Assembly: GCF_001425325.1 (NCBI RefSeq)
Contig: NZ_LMEH01000001.1
Location: 1-64,000, forward strand
Length of the DNA stretch: 64,000 bases
Direction of reading: 5' to 3'
DNA from: Leifsonia sp. Root1293
Lineage (GTDB): Bacteria; Actinomycetota; Actinomycetes; Actinomycetales; Microbacteriaceae
Shown here: one piece after another, positions 30,356-39,038 of the stretch
Numbering within the stretch: the stretch's first letter is position 1
Layout: the number at the start of each line of letters is the position of its first letter
Notes under the pieces: generated by a model
The model's database searches: none
Told to the model about the DNA's origin: nothing
What the model saw: the letters and a program-made list of their open reading frames with translations, nothing else
Translations under genes and position numbers: made by a program

Positions 30356-31197
30356 GCGCGACGACCGCGCAGTCGACGGATGCCGCCCGGGCCATCGCCG
30401 CCGGTCGTCGGTCGCGCCGATGGGGTGCGTGGTACGTGACCGAGCACAGGCTGCGCATGATGCGCACCTACACCGGCACCGTGGTGATCGCGGGCATCGG
30501 CAGCCCGCTGCTCTACCTCTACGCGCTCGGGGTGGGCCTGGCGACCATCGTCGACGCGAACATGGGCCCGGATGCCGTCGACGGCGTGAGCTATCTCGTC
30601 TTCGTCGCGCCGGCGCTGCTCGCCAGCGCCGCCATCGCCGTCGCCAGCGAGGAGTTCACCTATCCGATCATGCTCGGCTACAAGTGGAACCCGACCTTCA
30701 CGGGAGCTGCGGCCTCCCCGATCCGCCCGGTGCAGATCGTCGACGGCGTCGTCTACTCCGTGGTCATCCGCATGCTGGTGAACCTCGTGCTGTTCTACGC
30801 GCTGATGCTGGTGTTCGGGGCATCGCCGTCACCCATCGGGTTCCTCGCCATCATCGCCGGGCTCCTCGGCGGGCTCGCCTTCGGCACCGTCATCATGGGC
30901 TACACGTCGACACTGCAGGAGGACACGGGGCAGCTCGCGATGGTGCAGCGCTTCATCGTGCTCCCGATGACGCTGTTCTCCGGCACGTTCTTCCCTCTGG
31001 CGACCTTTCCCGTCTACCTGCAGTGGATCGGCTGGATCTCCCCGCTCTGGCACTCCACCGAGCTGGCCAGGGTGTTCTCCTACGGCTACCAGGAGCCCAT
31101 CTGGCTCACGTTCGTGCACGTCGCCTACCTGCTCGCCCTCATCGTGATCGGCTGGGCCTGGTCGCGACGCATCGCCGTGCGGAGGCTGAACTCGTGA
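30352..31197 (+). CDS. ABC-2 type permease, DrrB-like (first)
   Basis: The 281-aa protein has six hydrophobic segments, with LRMMRTYTGTVVIAGIGSPLLYLYALGVG near the start and the ABC-2 motif around QRFIVLPMTLFSGTFFPL. It forms the membrane channel with the next permease. It overlaps both neighbours by four bases, so the three genes form a tight operon. Confidence 0.88.
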   Translation: MSATTAQSTDAARAIAAGRRSRRWGAWYVTEHRLRMMRTYTGTVVIAGIGSPLLYLYALGVGLATIVDANMGPDAVDGVSYLVFVAPALLASAAIAVASEEFTYPIMLGYKWNPTFTGAAASPIRPVQIVDGVVYSVVIRMLVNLVLFYALMLVFGASPSPIGFLAIIAGLLGGLAFGTVIMGYTSTLQEDTGQLAMVQRFIVLPMTLFSGTFFPLATFPVYLQWIGWISPLWHSTELARVFSYGYQEPIWLTFVHVAYLLALIVIGWAWSRRIAVRRLNS

Positions 31198-32027
31198 CTG
31201 GGGCGACGGACCAGGACTTCGCGCCGAGCAGCATCCGCCCCCGCCCCGTGCGATCGCTCTACGCCGGCAACGCGCGCGCGGTGATGCTGCGCGGCTGGCG
31301 GGCGACGGCCAGCACGAACTGGCTGGTCGTCGTGAGCGGCCTGTTCGAGCCGATCTTCTACCTGCTCGCGATGGGGATCGGGCTCGGCACTCTCGTCGGG
31401 GCCGTCACGCTGTCGAACGGCCAGGAGGTGAGCTACCCGGCCTACATCGCTCCAGCACTGCTGGCCGTGGCCGCCATGAACGGGGCCATCTACGACTCCA
31501 CCTGGAACGTGTTCTTCAAGATGCAGTTCGCGAAGCTCTACGAGGGCATGCTCTCGACCTCGCTGGGGCCGCTCGACGTCGCCCTGGGCGAGATCCTGCT
31601 GGCACTCCTGCGCGGGGCGCTGTACGCCGTCGGGTTCCAGCTCGTCATGCAGGTGCTCGGGCTCAACCTGTCGTGGTGGGCGTTGCTGGCCCTGCCGGCC
31701 GTGCTCCTCATCGCCTTCGGCTTCGCCAGCGTCGGCATGGCCATCACGAGCTACATGAAGAGCTTCCAGCAGATGGACTGGATCAACTTCATCATGCTGC
31801 CGATGTTCCTCTTCTCAGCGACGTTCTACCCGTTGAGCGTCTACCCGCAGTGGTTGCAGTACGTGATCCAGGCGATGCCGTTGTGGCACGGCGTCGAGCT
31901 CGTGCGGGGTCTCACGACCGGCGACGTGGACTGGGGACTGCTCTGGCACGTGCTCTACTACGTCGTGATGATCGTGGTCGGCCTCGTGGTCACGACCAAG
32001 AGGCTGCGCGCGCTGTTCCTCGACTGA
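31194..32027 (+). CDS. ABC-2 type permease, DrrB-like (second)
   Basis: The 277-aa protein is a distant paralogue of the previous permease: TNWLVVVSGLFEPIFYLLAMGIG at the start, then MDWINFIMLPMFLFSATFYPL. The pair probably forms a heterodimeric channel. The GTG at 31194 overlaps the preceding stop (GTGA); the longer frame upstream is a shadow of the first permease. A strong hairpin follows its stop. Confidence 0.88.
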   Translation: MTGATDQDFAPSSIRPRPVRSLYAGNARAVMLRGWRATASTNWLVVVSGLFEPIFYLLAMGIGLGTLVGAVTLSNGQEVSYPAYIAPALLAVAAMNGAIYDSTWNVFFKMQFAKLYEGMLSTSLGPLDVALGEILLALLRGALYAVGFQLVMQVLGLNLSWWALLALPAVLLIAFGFASVGMAITSYMKSFQQMDWINFIMLPMFLFSATFYPLSVYPQWLQYVIQAMPLWHGVELVRGLTTGDVDWGLLWHVLYYVVMIVVGLVVTTKRLRALFLD

Positions 32028-32028
32028 G

Positions 32029-32067
32029 GATCGCCGAGACCCGGACGTCGTCCGGGCCTCGGCGATC
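32029..32067. terminator. strong hairpin between convergent exporter and MHS genes
   Basis: GATCGCCGAG pairs with CTCGGCGATC, with an inner CCGGAC/GTCCGG stem, just after the exporter stop and ten bases before the end of the convergent gene. No U tract is present, but it is a long GC-rich stem usable in both directions. Confidence 0.65.
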
Positions 32068-32076
32068 TGCGGGGAC

Positions 32077-33417
32077 CTACGCGACGTTCTCCGTGTAGGC
32101 GACGTCGCCGGTGTCCTTGCTGATGATCAGGGCGACCAGCGTGATGGCACCCGCGAGGCTCAGGTAGACGCCGACCAGGACCGGGCTGCCGGCAGCGCCC
32201 TGCCACAGCGCGACCGCGATGAACGGAGCCAGTGCGGCTCCCAGGATCGACGCGACGTTGTAGCTGATCGCGGATCCCGTGTAGCGCACGTTCGTGGGGA
32301 AGAGCTCGGGCAGAACAGCACCCATCGGGCCGAAGGTGAGACCCATGAGGGTGAAGCCGACGATGAGCAGGGTCATCACTCCGATGGTGCCACCGGCGAA
32401 CAGCGGCACGAAGAGCAGGCCGAACACGATGATGCCGATGGTGGTGATGATGAGCGTGCGTCGACGCCCGTAGCGCTCGGCGAGGGGGCCGGAGACGAGC
32501 GTGAAGACACCGAAGAAGACCACACCGATGATCAGCATGATGAGGAACGACTCGCGGCTGTAGCCGAGACCCGCGACCGGGGCATCCGTCGCCGTCGTCC
32601 CGTAGGTGAGGGTGAAGGTCGTCATGAGGTAGAACAGCACGTAGGTGGCCAGCATGATGAACGTGCCGAGGATGAGCGGGCGCCAGCTCGTCTTGAACAC
32701 GCGGGCCAGCGGGAGCTTGGCGACCTCGCCCTGCTCGACCACCTTGGTGAAGGCCGGGGTCTCGATGAGCTTCAGTCGCACGTAGAGGCCGATGATGACG
32801 AGCACGGCGCTGGCGATGAACGGCACGCGCCAGCCCCACGCGAGGAAGGCGTCGGCGTCGATCGTCGACGACAGGATGAGGAAGACGCCGTTGGCCAGGA
32901 TGAAGCCGATCGGGGCGCCCAGCTGCGGGAACGTTCCCCAGATGGCGCGCTTGCCGGCCGGCGCGTTCTCCGTCGCGAGTAGAGCAGCACCGCTCCACTC
33001 ACCGCCGAGGCCGAGGCCCTGGCCGAAGCGCATGACGACGAGCAGCGCCGGTGCGAGGATCTCCCAGCCCGGGGTGAGCGCCGTGGGCAGGATGCCGATG
33101 ATGAAGGTCGCGATGCCCATGGTGAGCAGCGATGCCACGAGAGTGCCCTTGCGGCCGATGCGGTCGCCGAAGTGTCCGAACACGATCGACCCGATGGGGC
33201 GCGCCACGAAGGCGACGCCGAAGACGGCGAACGACTGCAGGAGCGCAATGGTCGGGTCGGCGTTGACGAAGAACAGCGTGGGGAAGACGAGCACGGCGGC
33301 CGTCGCATAGACGTAGAAGTCGTAGAACTCGATCGAGGTGCCGATGAGGCTCGCCATGATCACACGGCTGCGGGTGTTGGCTGGAGCGGCGGGAGTCTCG
33401 GCGACTGGTGCTGACAT
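32077..33417 (-). CDS. MFS transporter, metabolite:H+ symporter (MHS) family
   Basis: The 446-aa protein has 12 hydrophobic segments and the MHS hallmarks SLIGTSIEFYDFYVYATAA in TM1, FGHFGDRIGRKGTLV between TM2 and TM3, and GQGLGLGGEWSGAALLATEN. Members include ProP, ShiA and KgtP, importing compatible solutes or organic acids; the substrate here is unknown. The ATG at 33417 is used because the sequence before it is not conserved. The 189-base spacer to the next gene carries a TTGACG on the minus strand but no clear -10. Confidence 0.85.
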   Translation of the reverse strand: MSAPVAETPAAPANTRSRVIMASLIGTSIEFYDFYVYATAAVLVFPTLFFVNADPTIALLQSFAVFGVAFVARPIGSIVFGHFGDRIGRKGTLVASLLTMGIATFIIGILPTALTPGWEILAPALLVVMRFGQGLGLGGEWSGAALLATENAPAGKRAIWGTFPQLGAPIGFILANGVFLILSSTIDADAFLAWGWRVPFIASAVLVIIGLYVRLKLIETPAFTKVVEQGEVAKLPLARVFKTSWRPLILGTFIMLATYVLFYLMTTFTLTYGTTATDAPVAGLGYSRESFLIMLIIGVVFFGVFTLVSGPLAERYGRRRTLIITTIGIIVFGLLFVPLFAGGTIGVMTLLIVGFTLMGLTFGPMGAVLPELFPTNVRYTGSAISYNVASILGAALAPFIAVALWQGAAGSPVLVGVYLSLAGAITLVALIISKDTGDVAYTENVA

Positions 33418-33594
33418 GATGGGGCGCTTTCGGTGCAGGAGGGCGTCTGCTGCGCCGCGCACTGCGTCGGTCCGGCGCCATGGCGCGCAGCTGGGAGTTC
33501 GAAAGTCGCTTGTGGCAACCCGTCAACGCTACGCCCTCGTCCCCCGTGAAGGCCAATCGGGGTACGGATGCTGGCCTCCTGTGGGCCGCGCTTC

Positions 33595-33600
33595 TAGGCT
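33595..33600 (+). promoter_or_regulatory. -10 element of the DUF2269 gene
   Basis: TAGGCT lies six bases before the ATG at 33607; no Shine-Dalgarno is present, so the mRNA is probably leaderless. Confidence 0.55.
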
Positions 33601-33606
33601 GGCGCC

Positions 33607-34083
33607 ATGAACGAACTCTTCAACGTGCTGCACGTCGTCACGGCCGTCTTCATCGTGGGCCCCCTGGCGATCCTGCCGATGACGGCTCTGCGTGCGCTGC
33701 GCTCGGGCAATGGAGCCCAGGTCGCCACCCTCGCCACGTCGACGTCGATCTTCGGGCGGCTGTCGATCCTCGTGGTCCTGCTCGGTTTCGCCGTGATGGG
33801 AACGAGCGATCCGAAGTACGGCCTGACGTTCCTCACGCCGTGGATTCTGTGGTCGCTCATCCTCTGGGTTGCGGCGGCCGTCGTCAGCGAGGCCGTCGTC
33901 GTGCCCTCGATGAGGAAGGCGGCGGCAGCACTCGGTGCCACGGCCGGGAGCGGCACATCGGGCACCAGCGGCACCTCCGACGCGTCTGGCGCGTCGCAGT
34001 ACTACGGGCGCATCGCCGGCGGCAGTGGCGTGGTGTCGATCCTGTTGCTCGTCGTCGTCGTGCTCATGGTCTGGAAGCCGTAG
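33607..34083 (+). CDS. DUF2269-like membrane protein (158 aa)
   Basis: Four hydrophobic segments are seen (about 5-28, 48-63, 73-95 and 138-156) with LFNVLHVVTAVFIVGPLAILPM at the start, as in DUF2269 predicted integral membrane proteins. The loop before the last segment is a low-complexity Gly-Thr-Ser repeat (GSGTSGTSGTSDASGAS). The function is not known. It stands alone between the MHS transporter and the riboflavin operon. Confidence 0.75.
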   Translation: MNELFNVLHVVTAVFIVGPLAILPMTALRALRSGNGAQVATLATSTSIFGRLSILVVLLGFAVMGTSDPKYGLTFLTPWILWSLILWVAAAVVSEAVVVPSMRKAAAALGATAGSGTSGTSGTSDASGASQYYGRIAGGSGVVSILLLVVVVLMVWKP

Positions 34084-34160
34084 GCGCGCTTCGACCGCGG
34101 ACTGCGTCCGGGCCTCAGCGAGCAATCCCCCGCGCTCGCAGCGAGCGATGCTCCGCGCCC

Positions 34161-34637
34161 TCAGCGGGTGGTGCGCAGCGCCTGCAGGACGCGGGCGGTC
34201 GAGATGGCCGCCTCGGCAGCCTCGGTCCCCTTGTCCTCCTTGGAGTCGGGGAGCCCGGCGCGGTCGTAGCCCTGCTTCTCGTCGTCCAGCGTGAGCAGGC
34301 CGAAGCCCACCGGCTTGCCGGTGTCGAGCGCGACGCGCGTCAGGCCGTCCGTCGCCGCAGCCGAGACGTACTCGAAGTGCGGGGTGCCGCCCCGGATGAT
34401 GACGCCGAGGGCGACGACGGCATCGGCACCGGCATCCAGAGCCGCCTTCGCGACGACGGGCAGCTCGAAGCTCCCGGGAACGCGCACGAGGGAGTACGAG
34501 GCACCGGCCGCCTTCAGGGTGCGCTCGGCGCCGGCGATGAGCCCGTCGGTGATCTCGGTGTGCCAGTGGCCGGCGACGATGACGACGTTCAGCCCGGTGC
34601 CGTCGATGTCGAGGGTGGGGGAGCCTGCTCCGCTCAT
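34161..34637 (-). CDS. ribH: 6,7-dimethyl-8-ribityllumazine synthase
   Basis: Condenses the pyrimidinedione with dihydroxybutanone phosphate; product length is 158 aa. Motifs VPGSFELPVVAKAAL, LGVIIRGGTPHFEYVSAAATDGL and GKPVGFGLLTLDDEKQ are conserved in lumazine synthases, including the catalytic His in TPHFEYV. The ATG at 34637 has AAGGA nine bases upstream and overlaps the ribBA end by four bases. It is the last gene of the rib operon. Confidence 0.96.
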   Translation of the reverse strand: MSGAGSPTLDIDGTGLNVVIVAGHWHTEITDGLIAGAERTLKAAGASYSLVRVPGSFELPVVAKAALDAGADAVVALGVIIRGGTPHFEYVSAAATDGLTRVALDTGKPVGFGLLTLDDEKQGYDRAGLPDSKEDKGTEAAEAAISTARVLQALRTTR

Positions 34638-35941
34638 GATGCGTGTCCTTCCAGGAGGGGTTCTGTGCCGGCGGCGGTGAGTCGCACGCTCTCGGCGAGT
34701 TGCTGATCGGCGATGGCGTGACCCATGCGGTCGCGCTTGGTCTCGAGGTACGACTCGTTGAACGCGCCGACGCCGACGACGAGCGGAACCCGCTCCGTCA
34801 CCGTGACGCCGCGTTCCTCGAGCTGGCGCACCTTCTCGGGGTTGTTGGTCAGCAGCCGCACCGAGGTGATGCCCATCTGGTCGAGGATGGCTGTGGCCGC
34901 CCCGTAGTCGCGGGCATCGGCCGGGAGGCCGAGGGCGAGGTTGGCGTCGAGCGTGTCGAGGCCGTCCTCCTGCAGCCTGTAGGCGCGCAGCTTGTTGATC
35001 AGGCCGATGCCGCGCCCCTCGTGGCCGCGCAGGTAGATGACGATGCCGCCGTCGCGCTGGATCGTGTCGAGCGCGGCGTCGAGCTGGGGACCGCACTCGC
35101 ACTTGAGTGAGCCGAACGCCTCGCCCGTGAGGCACTCCGAGTGCACACGCACGAGCGCTCCGGATGCCTCAGGCGTGCCGGCGACGATGGCCACGTGGTC
35201 GGCTCCGGTATGGCGATCCCTGTAGGCGCGCACCTTGAACGGCCCGTGCGTCGTCGGCACCGTCGTCTCGACCTCGAAGTCGACGCGCGAGCTCTCGGGG
35301 ATCGGGACCGCGACGGGAACGTCGGTGTCGCAGTGCCATTCCTGCAGGTAGTCGATGATGGCGGCGACTGTCGTCACCGGGAGGTCCTCCCGGGCGCCGA
35401 GTTCGATGAGGCCGGGCAGGCGCATCATCTCGCCGTCATCGGCGACGATCTCGCCGATGACGCCGACGGGGGAGAGCCCGGCCAGCTTCATGAGGTCGAC
35501 TGCAGCCTCGGTGTGGCCGCCACGCTCGCGCACGCCACCCTCCTTGGCGCGGAGCGGCAGCACGTGCCCCGGTCGGATGAGGTTCTCGGGCTGCGAGGTC
35601 GGGTCGGCCAGCACCCGCAGGGTGTGGGCCCGGTCGGCGGCGCTGATGCCCGTGCTGACGCGATCCGACGCGTCGACGGTGATCGTGTACGCGGTGCCGC
35701 GTGCGTCCTGGCTCTGCGTCGTCATGAGCGGCAGTTCGAGACGGTCGGCGTACTCGTCGGGCATCGGGGCGCAGAGGAATCCGGAGGTGTTCCGCACCAT
35801 CCAGGCGATCCACTCCTGGCTGGCGAGCTCGGCGGCCATGATGGCATCGCCCTCGTTCTCCCTGGCCTCGTCGTCGGCGACGATGACGGGCTTTCCGGCG
35901 CGCAGGGCGTCGAGGACCTCGGGGATGGTGGCGAGGCTCAT
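34634..35941 (-). CDS. ribBA: bifunctional DHBP synthase / GTP cyclohydrolase II
   Basis: The 435-aa fusion starts with the RibB domain (VIVADDEARENEGDAIMAAEL, and RERGGHTEAAVDLMKLAGL) and continues with RibA (VRVHSECLTGEAFGSLKCECG zinc site, then YLRGHEGRGIGL). It supplies both precursors of lumazine synthase. GGAG lies seven bases before the ATG at 35941, which overlaps the ribE stop by four bases. A much longer upstream frame is a shadow of ribE. Confidence 0.96.
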   Translation of the reverse strand: MSLATIPEVLDALRAGKPVIVADDEARENEGDAIMAAELASQEWIAWMVRNTSGFLCAPMPDEYADRLELPLMTTQSQDARGTAYTITVDASDRVSTGISAADRAHTLRVLADPTSQPENLIRPGHVLPLRAKEGGVRERGGHTEAAVDLMKLAGLSPVGVIGEIVADDGEMMRLPGLIELGAREDLPVTTVAAIIDYLQEWHCDTDVPVAVPIPESSRVDFEVETTVPTTHGPFKVRAYRDRHTGADHVAIVAGTPEASGALVRVHSECLTGEAFGSLKCECGPQLDAALDTIQRDGGIVIYLRGHEGRGIGLINKLRAYRLQEDGLDTLDANLALGLPADARDYGAATAILDQMGITSVRLLTNNPEKVRQLEERGVTVTERVPLVVGVGAFNESYLETKRDRMGHAIADQQLAESVRLTAAGTEPLLEGHAS

Positions 35942-36651
35942 CGTGAGCTCCTGACTGTCGTGGCTGATTCCGGAACGGATGCGGATGCGGATGCGGGCGC
36001 GGGCGCCGGTGCCGGACCGTCTGCGAGCGAGGACGGCAGCGTGCGGTGCAGCCCGAGCGACAGCATCCGCTCGACGTGGCGAGCGAGGATGTCGGTCTCG
36101 ATGTTGACGGTGTCGCCGACGGTGCGCTCGCCCAGGGTGGTCGCGGTGAGGGTCTCGGGAATGAGGGAGACCTCGAACCAGCCGTCGGCGATGCCGCCAC
36201 CGACAGCGCTGACGGTCAGGGACGTGCCGTCGACGGCGATGGATCCCTTGTCGACGACGAGCGCTGCGTGCAGCGGGTCGAGGCTGAAGCGCACGACCCT
36301 CCACGCGCTGCCGTCGGTGATGGAGAGCACGGTGGCCGTGCCGTCGATGTGACCCTGGACGATGTGCCCGCCCAACCTGTCTCCCACGGCGGCTGCGCGC
36401 TCGAGGTTGACGGTGCGACCCTCGGTCGCCCCGGCGAGGGTCGACATCGCCAGGGTCTGCGCCATGACGTCGGCCGTGAAGGTCTCGGGGGTCGACGCGA
36501 CGACGGTCAGGCACACACCGCTCACGGAGATCGAATCCCCGTGGCGTGCGTCCGAGACGACGAGAGGTCCGCGCACGGTGATCCTGGCGGCGTCGCCGGT
36601 CGTCTCGACGCGCTCGATGCGGCCGATCTCCTCGATGATTCCCGTGAACAC
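35938..36651 (-). CDS. ribE: riboflavin synthase, alpha subunit
   Basis: Two lumazine-binding barrels are repeated: MFTGIIEEIGRIERV with SVSGVCLTVV, and VGDRLGGHIVQGHIDGTA with AVDGTSLTVSAV. It dismutates two lumazines to riboflavin. The body ends near residue 205; an extra 30-residue tail rich in Ala, Pro and Ser follows (DGPAPAPAPASASASVPES). It overlaps ribBA. Confidence 0.95.
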   Translation of the reverse strand: MFTGIIEEIGRIERVETTGDAARITVRGPLVVSDARHGDSISVSGVCLTVVASTPETFTADVMAQTLAMSTLAGATEGRTVNLERAAAVGDRLGGHIVQGHIDGTATVLSITDGSAWRVVRFSLDPLHAALVVDKGSIAVDGTSLTVSAVGGGIADGWFEVSLIPETLTATTLGERTVGDTVNIETDILARHVERMLSLGLHRTLPSSLADGPAPAPAPASASASVPESATTVRSSR

Positions 36652-36660
36652 TGCTGCCTC

Positions 36661-37707
36661 CTACGGCTTCTTCTTCAGGGTGGCGACGACCAGCAGGTCG
36701 TCGCCGAGTGCCTCGACGCTTGCGATCGAGAGCCTCAACGCGTCGTCGATCGTCGCGATTCCGACATCGCCGATGGCCGTCAGCGGACCGCCGATGATCG
36801 CGGGGGCGATGTAGACGAGCACCTCGTCGACGAGGCCGGCGGCGAGGAAGGCGCTGGCGAGCGTCGGCCCGCCTTCGATGAACAGGGAGCGAATGCCCCG
36901 GGCGTGCAGTTCGCGCAACTCCGCGGCGAGGTCGCCGCCCGCCGTGAAGATCGGCTCGTGCGTGCCGCGCCTGATGGCGGCATCCGCCGGCGTGCTGCGG
37001 GTTCCGAAGATCACGGGGACGGGCTGCGACGCGTACATGCTCCCGTCGGCATACCGTGCCGACAGTGCCGGATCATCGGCCAGCACCGTTCCGGTTCCCA
37101 CTCCGATGGCGTCGGATGCCGCTCGGCGGGCGTGCACGTCGGCCCTGGCCTCTGGCCCGGTGATCCACTGGCTCGTCCCGTCGGCGGCCGCAGCGCGCCC
37201 GTCGAGGCTGGACGCCCATTTGACGGTGACGACGGGGCGCTTCAGCCTCGCGGCCGGAAGCCAGTCGCCGAGGCGCGCCGTCGTCTCGGCGATCAGTACC
37301 CCGCCGGTGACGTCGACACCGGCTTCGCGCAGGCGAGCGGCACCACCGGACGAGTGATCGCCGGGGTCGCTCACGCCGTAGACGACTCGGGCGACTCCGG
37401 CGGCGATCAGGGCCTCGGAACACGGACCCGTGCGACCCGTGTGATTGCACGGCTCGAGGGTCACGACAGCTGTCGCACCGCTGGCTTCGCCATCGGCGAG
37501 TCTCGAGAGGGCGTCGACCTCGGCGTGCGGGGTTCCGGCACCGCGATGCCAACCCTCGGCGATGGTGGTGCCCTCTGCGGACAGGATCACGCAGCCGACC
37601 TGCGGGTTCACGCCGCGGGAAGGTCCGAGGGCGGCGATCTCGACGGCGCGCTGCATCGCGCGCTCGATCACGTGATCGCTCAGGCGCTCCGCCGTCGTGC
37701 TGGTCAT
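36661..37707 (-). CDS. ribD: bifunctional riboflavin deaminase/reductase
   Basis: The N-terminal deaminase has the zinc site in AGTPHAEVDAL and TLEPCNHTGRTGPCSEAL. The C-terminal reductase starts at RPVVTVKWASSLDGRAAA and ends with FIEGGPTLASAFL and IIGGPLTAIGD. The ATG at 37707 (348 aa) is chosen as closest to the conserved start; an ATG at 37746 would sit 11 bases from a strong hairpin. It is the first gene of the operon behind the FMN riboswitch. Confidence 0.94.
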   Translation of the reverse strand: MTSTTAERLSDHVIERAMQRAVEIAALGPSRGVNPQVGCVILSAEGTTIAEGWHRGAGTPHAEVDALSRLADGEASGATAVVTLEPCNHTGRTGPCSEALIAAGVARVVYGVSDPGDHSSGGAARLREAGVDVTGGVLIAETTARLGDWLPAARLKRPVVTVKWASSLDGRAAAADGTSQWITGPEARADVHARRAASDAIGVGTGTVLADDPALSARYADGSMYASQPVPVIFGTRSTPADAAIRRGTHEPIFTAGGDLAAELRELHARGIRSLFIEGGPTLASAFLAAGLVDEVLVYIAPAIIGGPLTAIGDVGIATIDDALRLSIASVEALGDDLLVVATLKKKP

Positions 37708-37756
37708 CCCGGTCTCAATCCTGTTGAGCTCCGGGGTCTCGGGCATCGCCCGAATC

Positions 37757-37784
37757 CGTCGTTCGGCGCGAACGCCGAACGACG
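37757..37784 (-). promoter_or_regulatory. expression-platform hairpin of the FMN riboswitch
   Basis: A perfect 12-bp stem (CGTCGTTCGGCG/CGCCGAACGACG) with a four-base loop follows the aptamer directly and precedes ribD. It lacks a U tract, so it may act by Rho-linked or translational control rather than simple intrinsic termination. Confidence 0.65.
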
Positions 37785-37787
37785 CGT

Positions 37788-37905
37788 GCATCCTCCCATC
37801 CGGACTTTAACCGTCGGTCCCGGAATTCCACCAGGTCAACCGCCGATGAGGGCGGGTCGCGGACTATCACCGCCGGTTCGGATTCTCACCGACCCCGGAG
37901 CACGT
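37788..37905 (-). ncRNA. FMN riboswitch (RFN element)
   Basis: On the minus strand the conserved blocks appear in order: GGGGTCGGTGAGAATCCGAA, GGCGGTGATAGTCCGCGACCC, GGTTGACCTGGTGGAATTCC and GACGGTTAAAGTCCGGATGG. This is the FMN aptamer. Bound FMN lowers expression of the downstream ribD-ribE-ribBA-ribH operon. Confidence 0.97.
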
Positions 37906-37916
37906 TCTTGTCTTCG

Positions 37917-37922
37917 ATGATA
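37917..37922 (-). promoter_or_regulatory. -10 element of the rib operon
   Basis: TATCAT on the minus strand lies about 12 bases before the aptamer start. No good -35 is seen. It sits immediately after the stop of the upstream SorC-type gene. Confidence 0.45.
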
Positions 37923-37924
37923 GA

Positions 37925-38929
37925 TCAACGCACAGACGCGCGTCCTATTCCCGTGTCGTCGTGCGACGCGACCAGCAACCGTGCCGTGCCCTCGTCCACG
38001 TACAGGTCGGTGATGAGCCCGGCGGCGATGGCGCCGCGGATGCTCGCCAGGCGCGCTGCTCCAGACACGACGCAGATGCGCCTGGGCGTTCGCCGAAGCG
38101 TCTCGAAGGCCGGCCCGCTCCCCCTGTCGTTGAGACTGATCCCGTCGGTCGAGCCGTCGATGCGGTAGAAGACCGTCGCCACGTCTCCGACGACGTTCTG
38201 CTCCTGCAGGCTCCGGACGTCGTCAGGGTCGAGGAAGTTGCTGGAGTACACGTGGCTCGGGACCTCGGCGAACGGGGAGCCGACGCCGAAGAGGGCGACG
38301 TCGAGATGCTCCTGCAGGGCCAGCACCCGCTGCATGCTGCGCTCGCGCCACAGGGCCTGCTTCGTGAGCGGGTCGTCGAAGAACGCAGGCACCGGGAACT
38401 GCTGCACCTGAGCGTTGTAGGCCTCCCCGAACCTCCGCAGGATCTCGCTCGCATAGACGATGCCCGTGCTGGTGAGGTTGCCGGCGCCATTCAGCTGCAC
38501 GATCTGGGTGTCGTGAACGGCCCGGGGGATGAGATGACGGGAGACGGCGCTCACGGTGGCACCCCACGCGACGCCGAGGGTGGAGTTCGAGTCCACGTAC
38601 TCACCGAGCATCCGTGCAGCCGACAGAGCGACGCGCTCCAACCTGTCGACGTCGCTGGTGTGGTCGGGAACCGGGACGACGTGAGCCGTCACTCCGAACC
38701 CCTCGAGGATCTGCCGTTCGAGGATGTTCGGCATCTCCCGCGGCGACCGGACCCTGATGTCGACCAGACCGGTCTCCCGGGCGTGGCTCAGCAGCCTGGA
38801 GACCGAGGAGCGCGAGGTGCCCAGCTCGTGCGCGATGGCCTCCATCGTGAGGTCCTGCAGGTAGTAGAGCTGCGACGCCCGGAGAGCGTCGCGCGTTCTG
38901 GTGGTGAGGTCGGGGTGATCTGTGGCCAT
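37925..38929 (-). CDS. SorC/DeoR-type sugar-phosphate-responsive regulator
   Basis: The 334-aa protein has an N-terminal helix-turn-helix (DLTMEAIAHELGTSRSSVSRLLSHARETG, about 25-55) and a SorC sugar-binding domain with LGVAWGATVSAV, VVQLNG-like IVQLNGAGNLTST, DVALFGVGSP and late YVDEGTARLL. SorC regulators respond to phosphorylated sugars. Divergence from glpD suggests control of glycerol-3-phosphate oxidation. A palindrome lies in the divergent spacer. Confidence 0.88.
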   Translation of the reverse strand: MATDHPDLTTRTRDALRASQLYYLQDLTMEAIAHELGTSRSSVSRLLSHARETGLVDIRVRSPREMPNILERQILEGFGVTAHVVPVPDHTSDVDRLERVALSAARMLGEYVDSNSTLGVAWGATVSAVSRHLIPRAVHDTQIVQLNGAGNLTSTGIVYASEILRRFGEAYNAQVQQFPVPAFFDDPLTKQALWRERSMQRVLALQEHLDVALFGVGSPFAEVPSHVYSSNFLDPDDVRSLQEQNVVGDVATVFYRIDGSTDGISLNDRGSGPAFETLRRTPRRICVVSGAARLASIRGAIAAGLITDLYVDEGTARLLVASHDDTGIGRASVR

Positions 38930-38938
38930 CCGTTCATC

Positions 38939-38965
38939 TTGCACGTATGTGCAGTTCACTTGCAA
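38939..38965. promoter_or_regulatory. operator candidate between the SorC-type gene and glpD
   Basis: TGCAC-GTAT-GTGCA (38940-38953) is a near-perfect palindrome, with TTGCAA at 38960-38965. On the minus strand TTGCAA could be the -35, with CAAGAT as -10 (18-base spacer) six bases before the regulator ATG. On the plus strand the same TTGCAA with GAGACT 17 bases on could serve glpD. Confidence 0.5.
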
Positions 38966-39038
38966 CAAGGTGCGGGCGCGTCGAGACTGGACATGTCGGT
39001 GCGAATGCGTGCCGACCAGCGAACCAAAGGGATGCACC

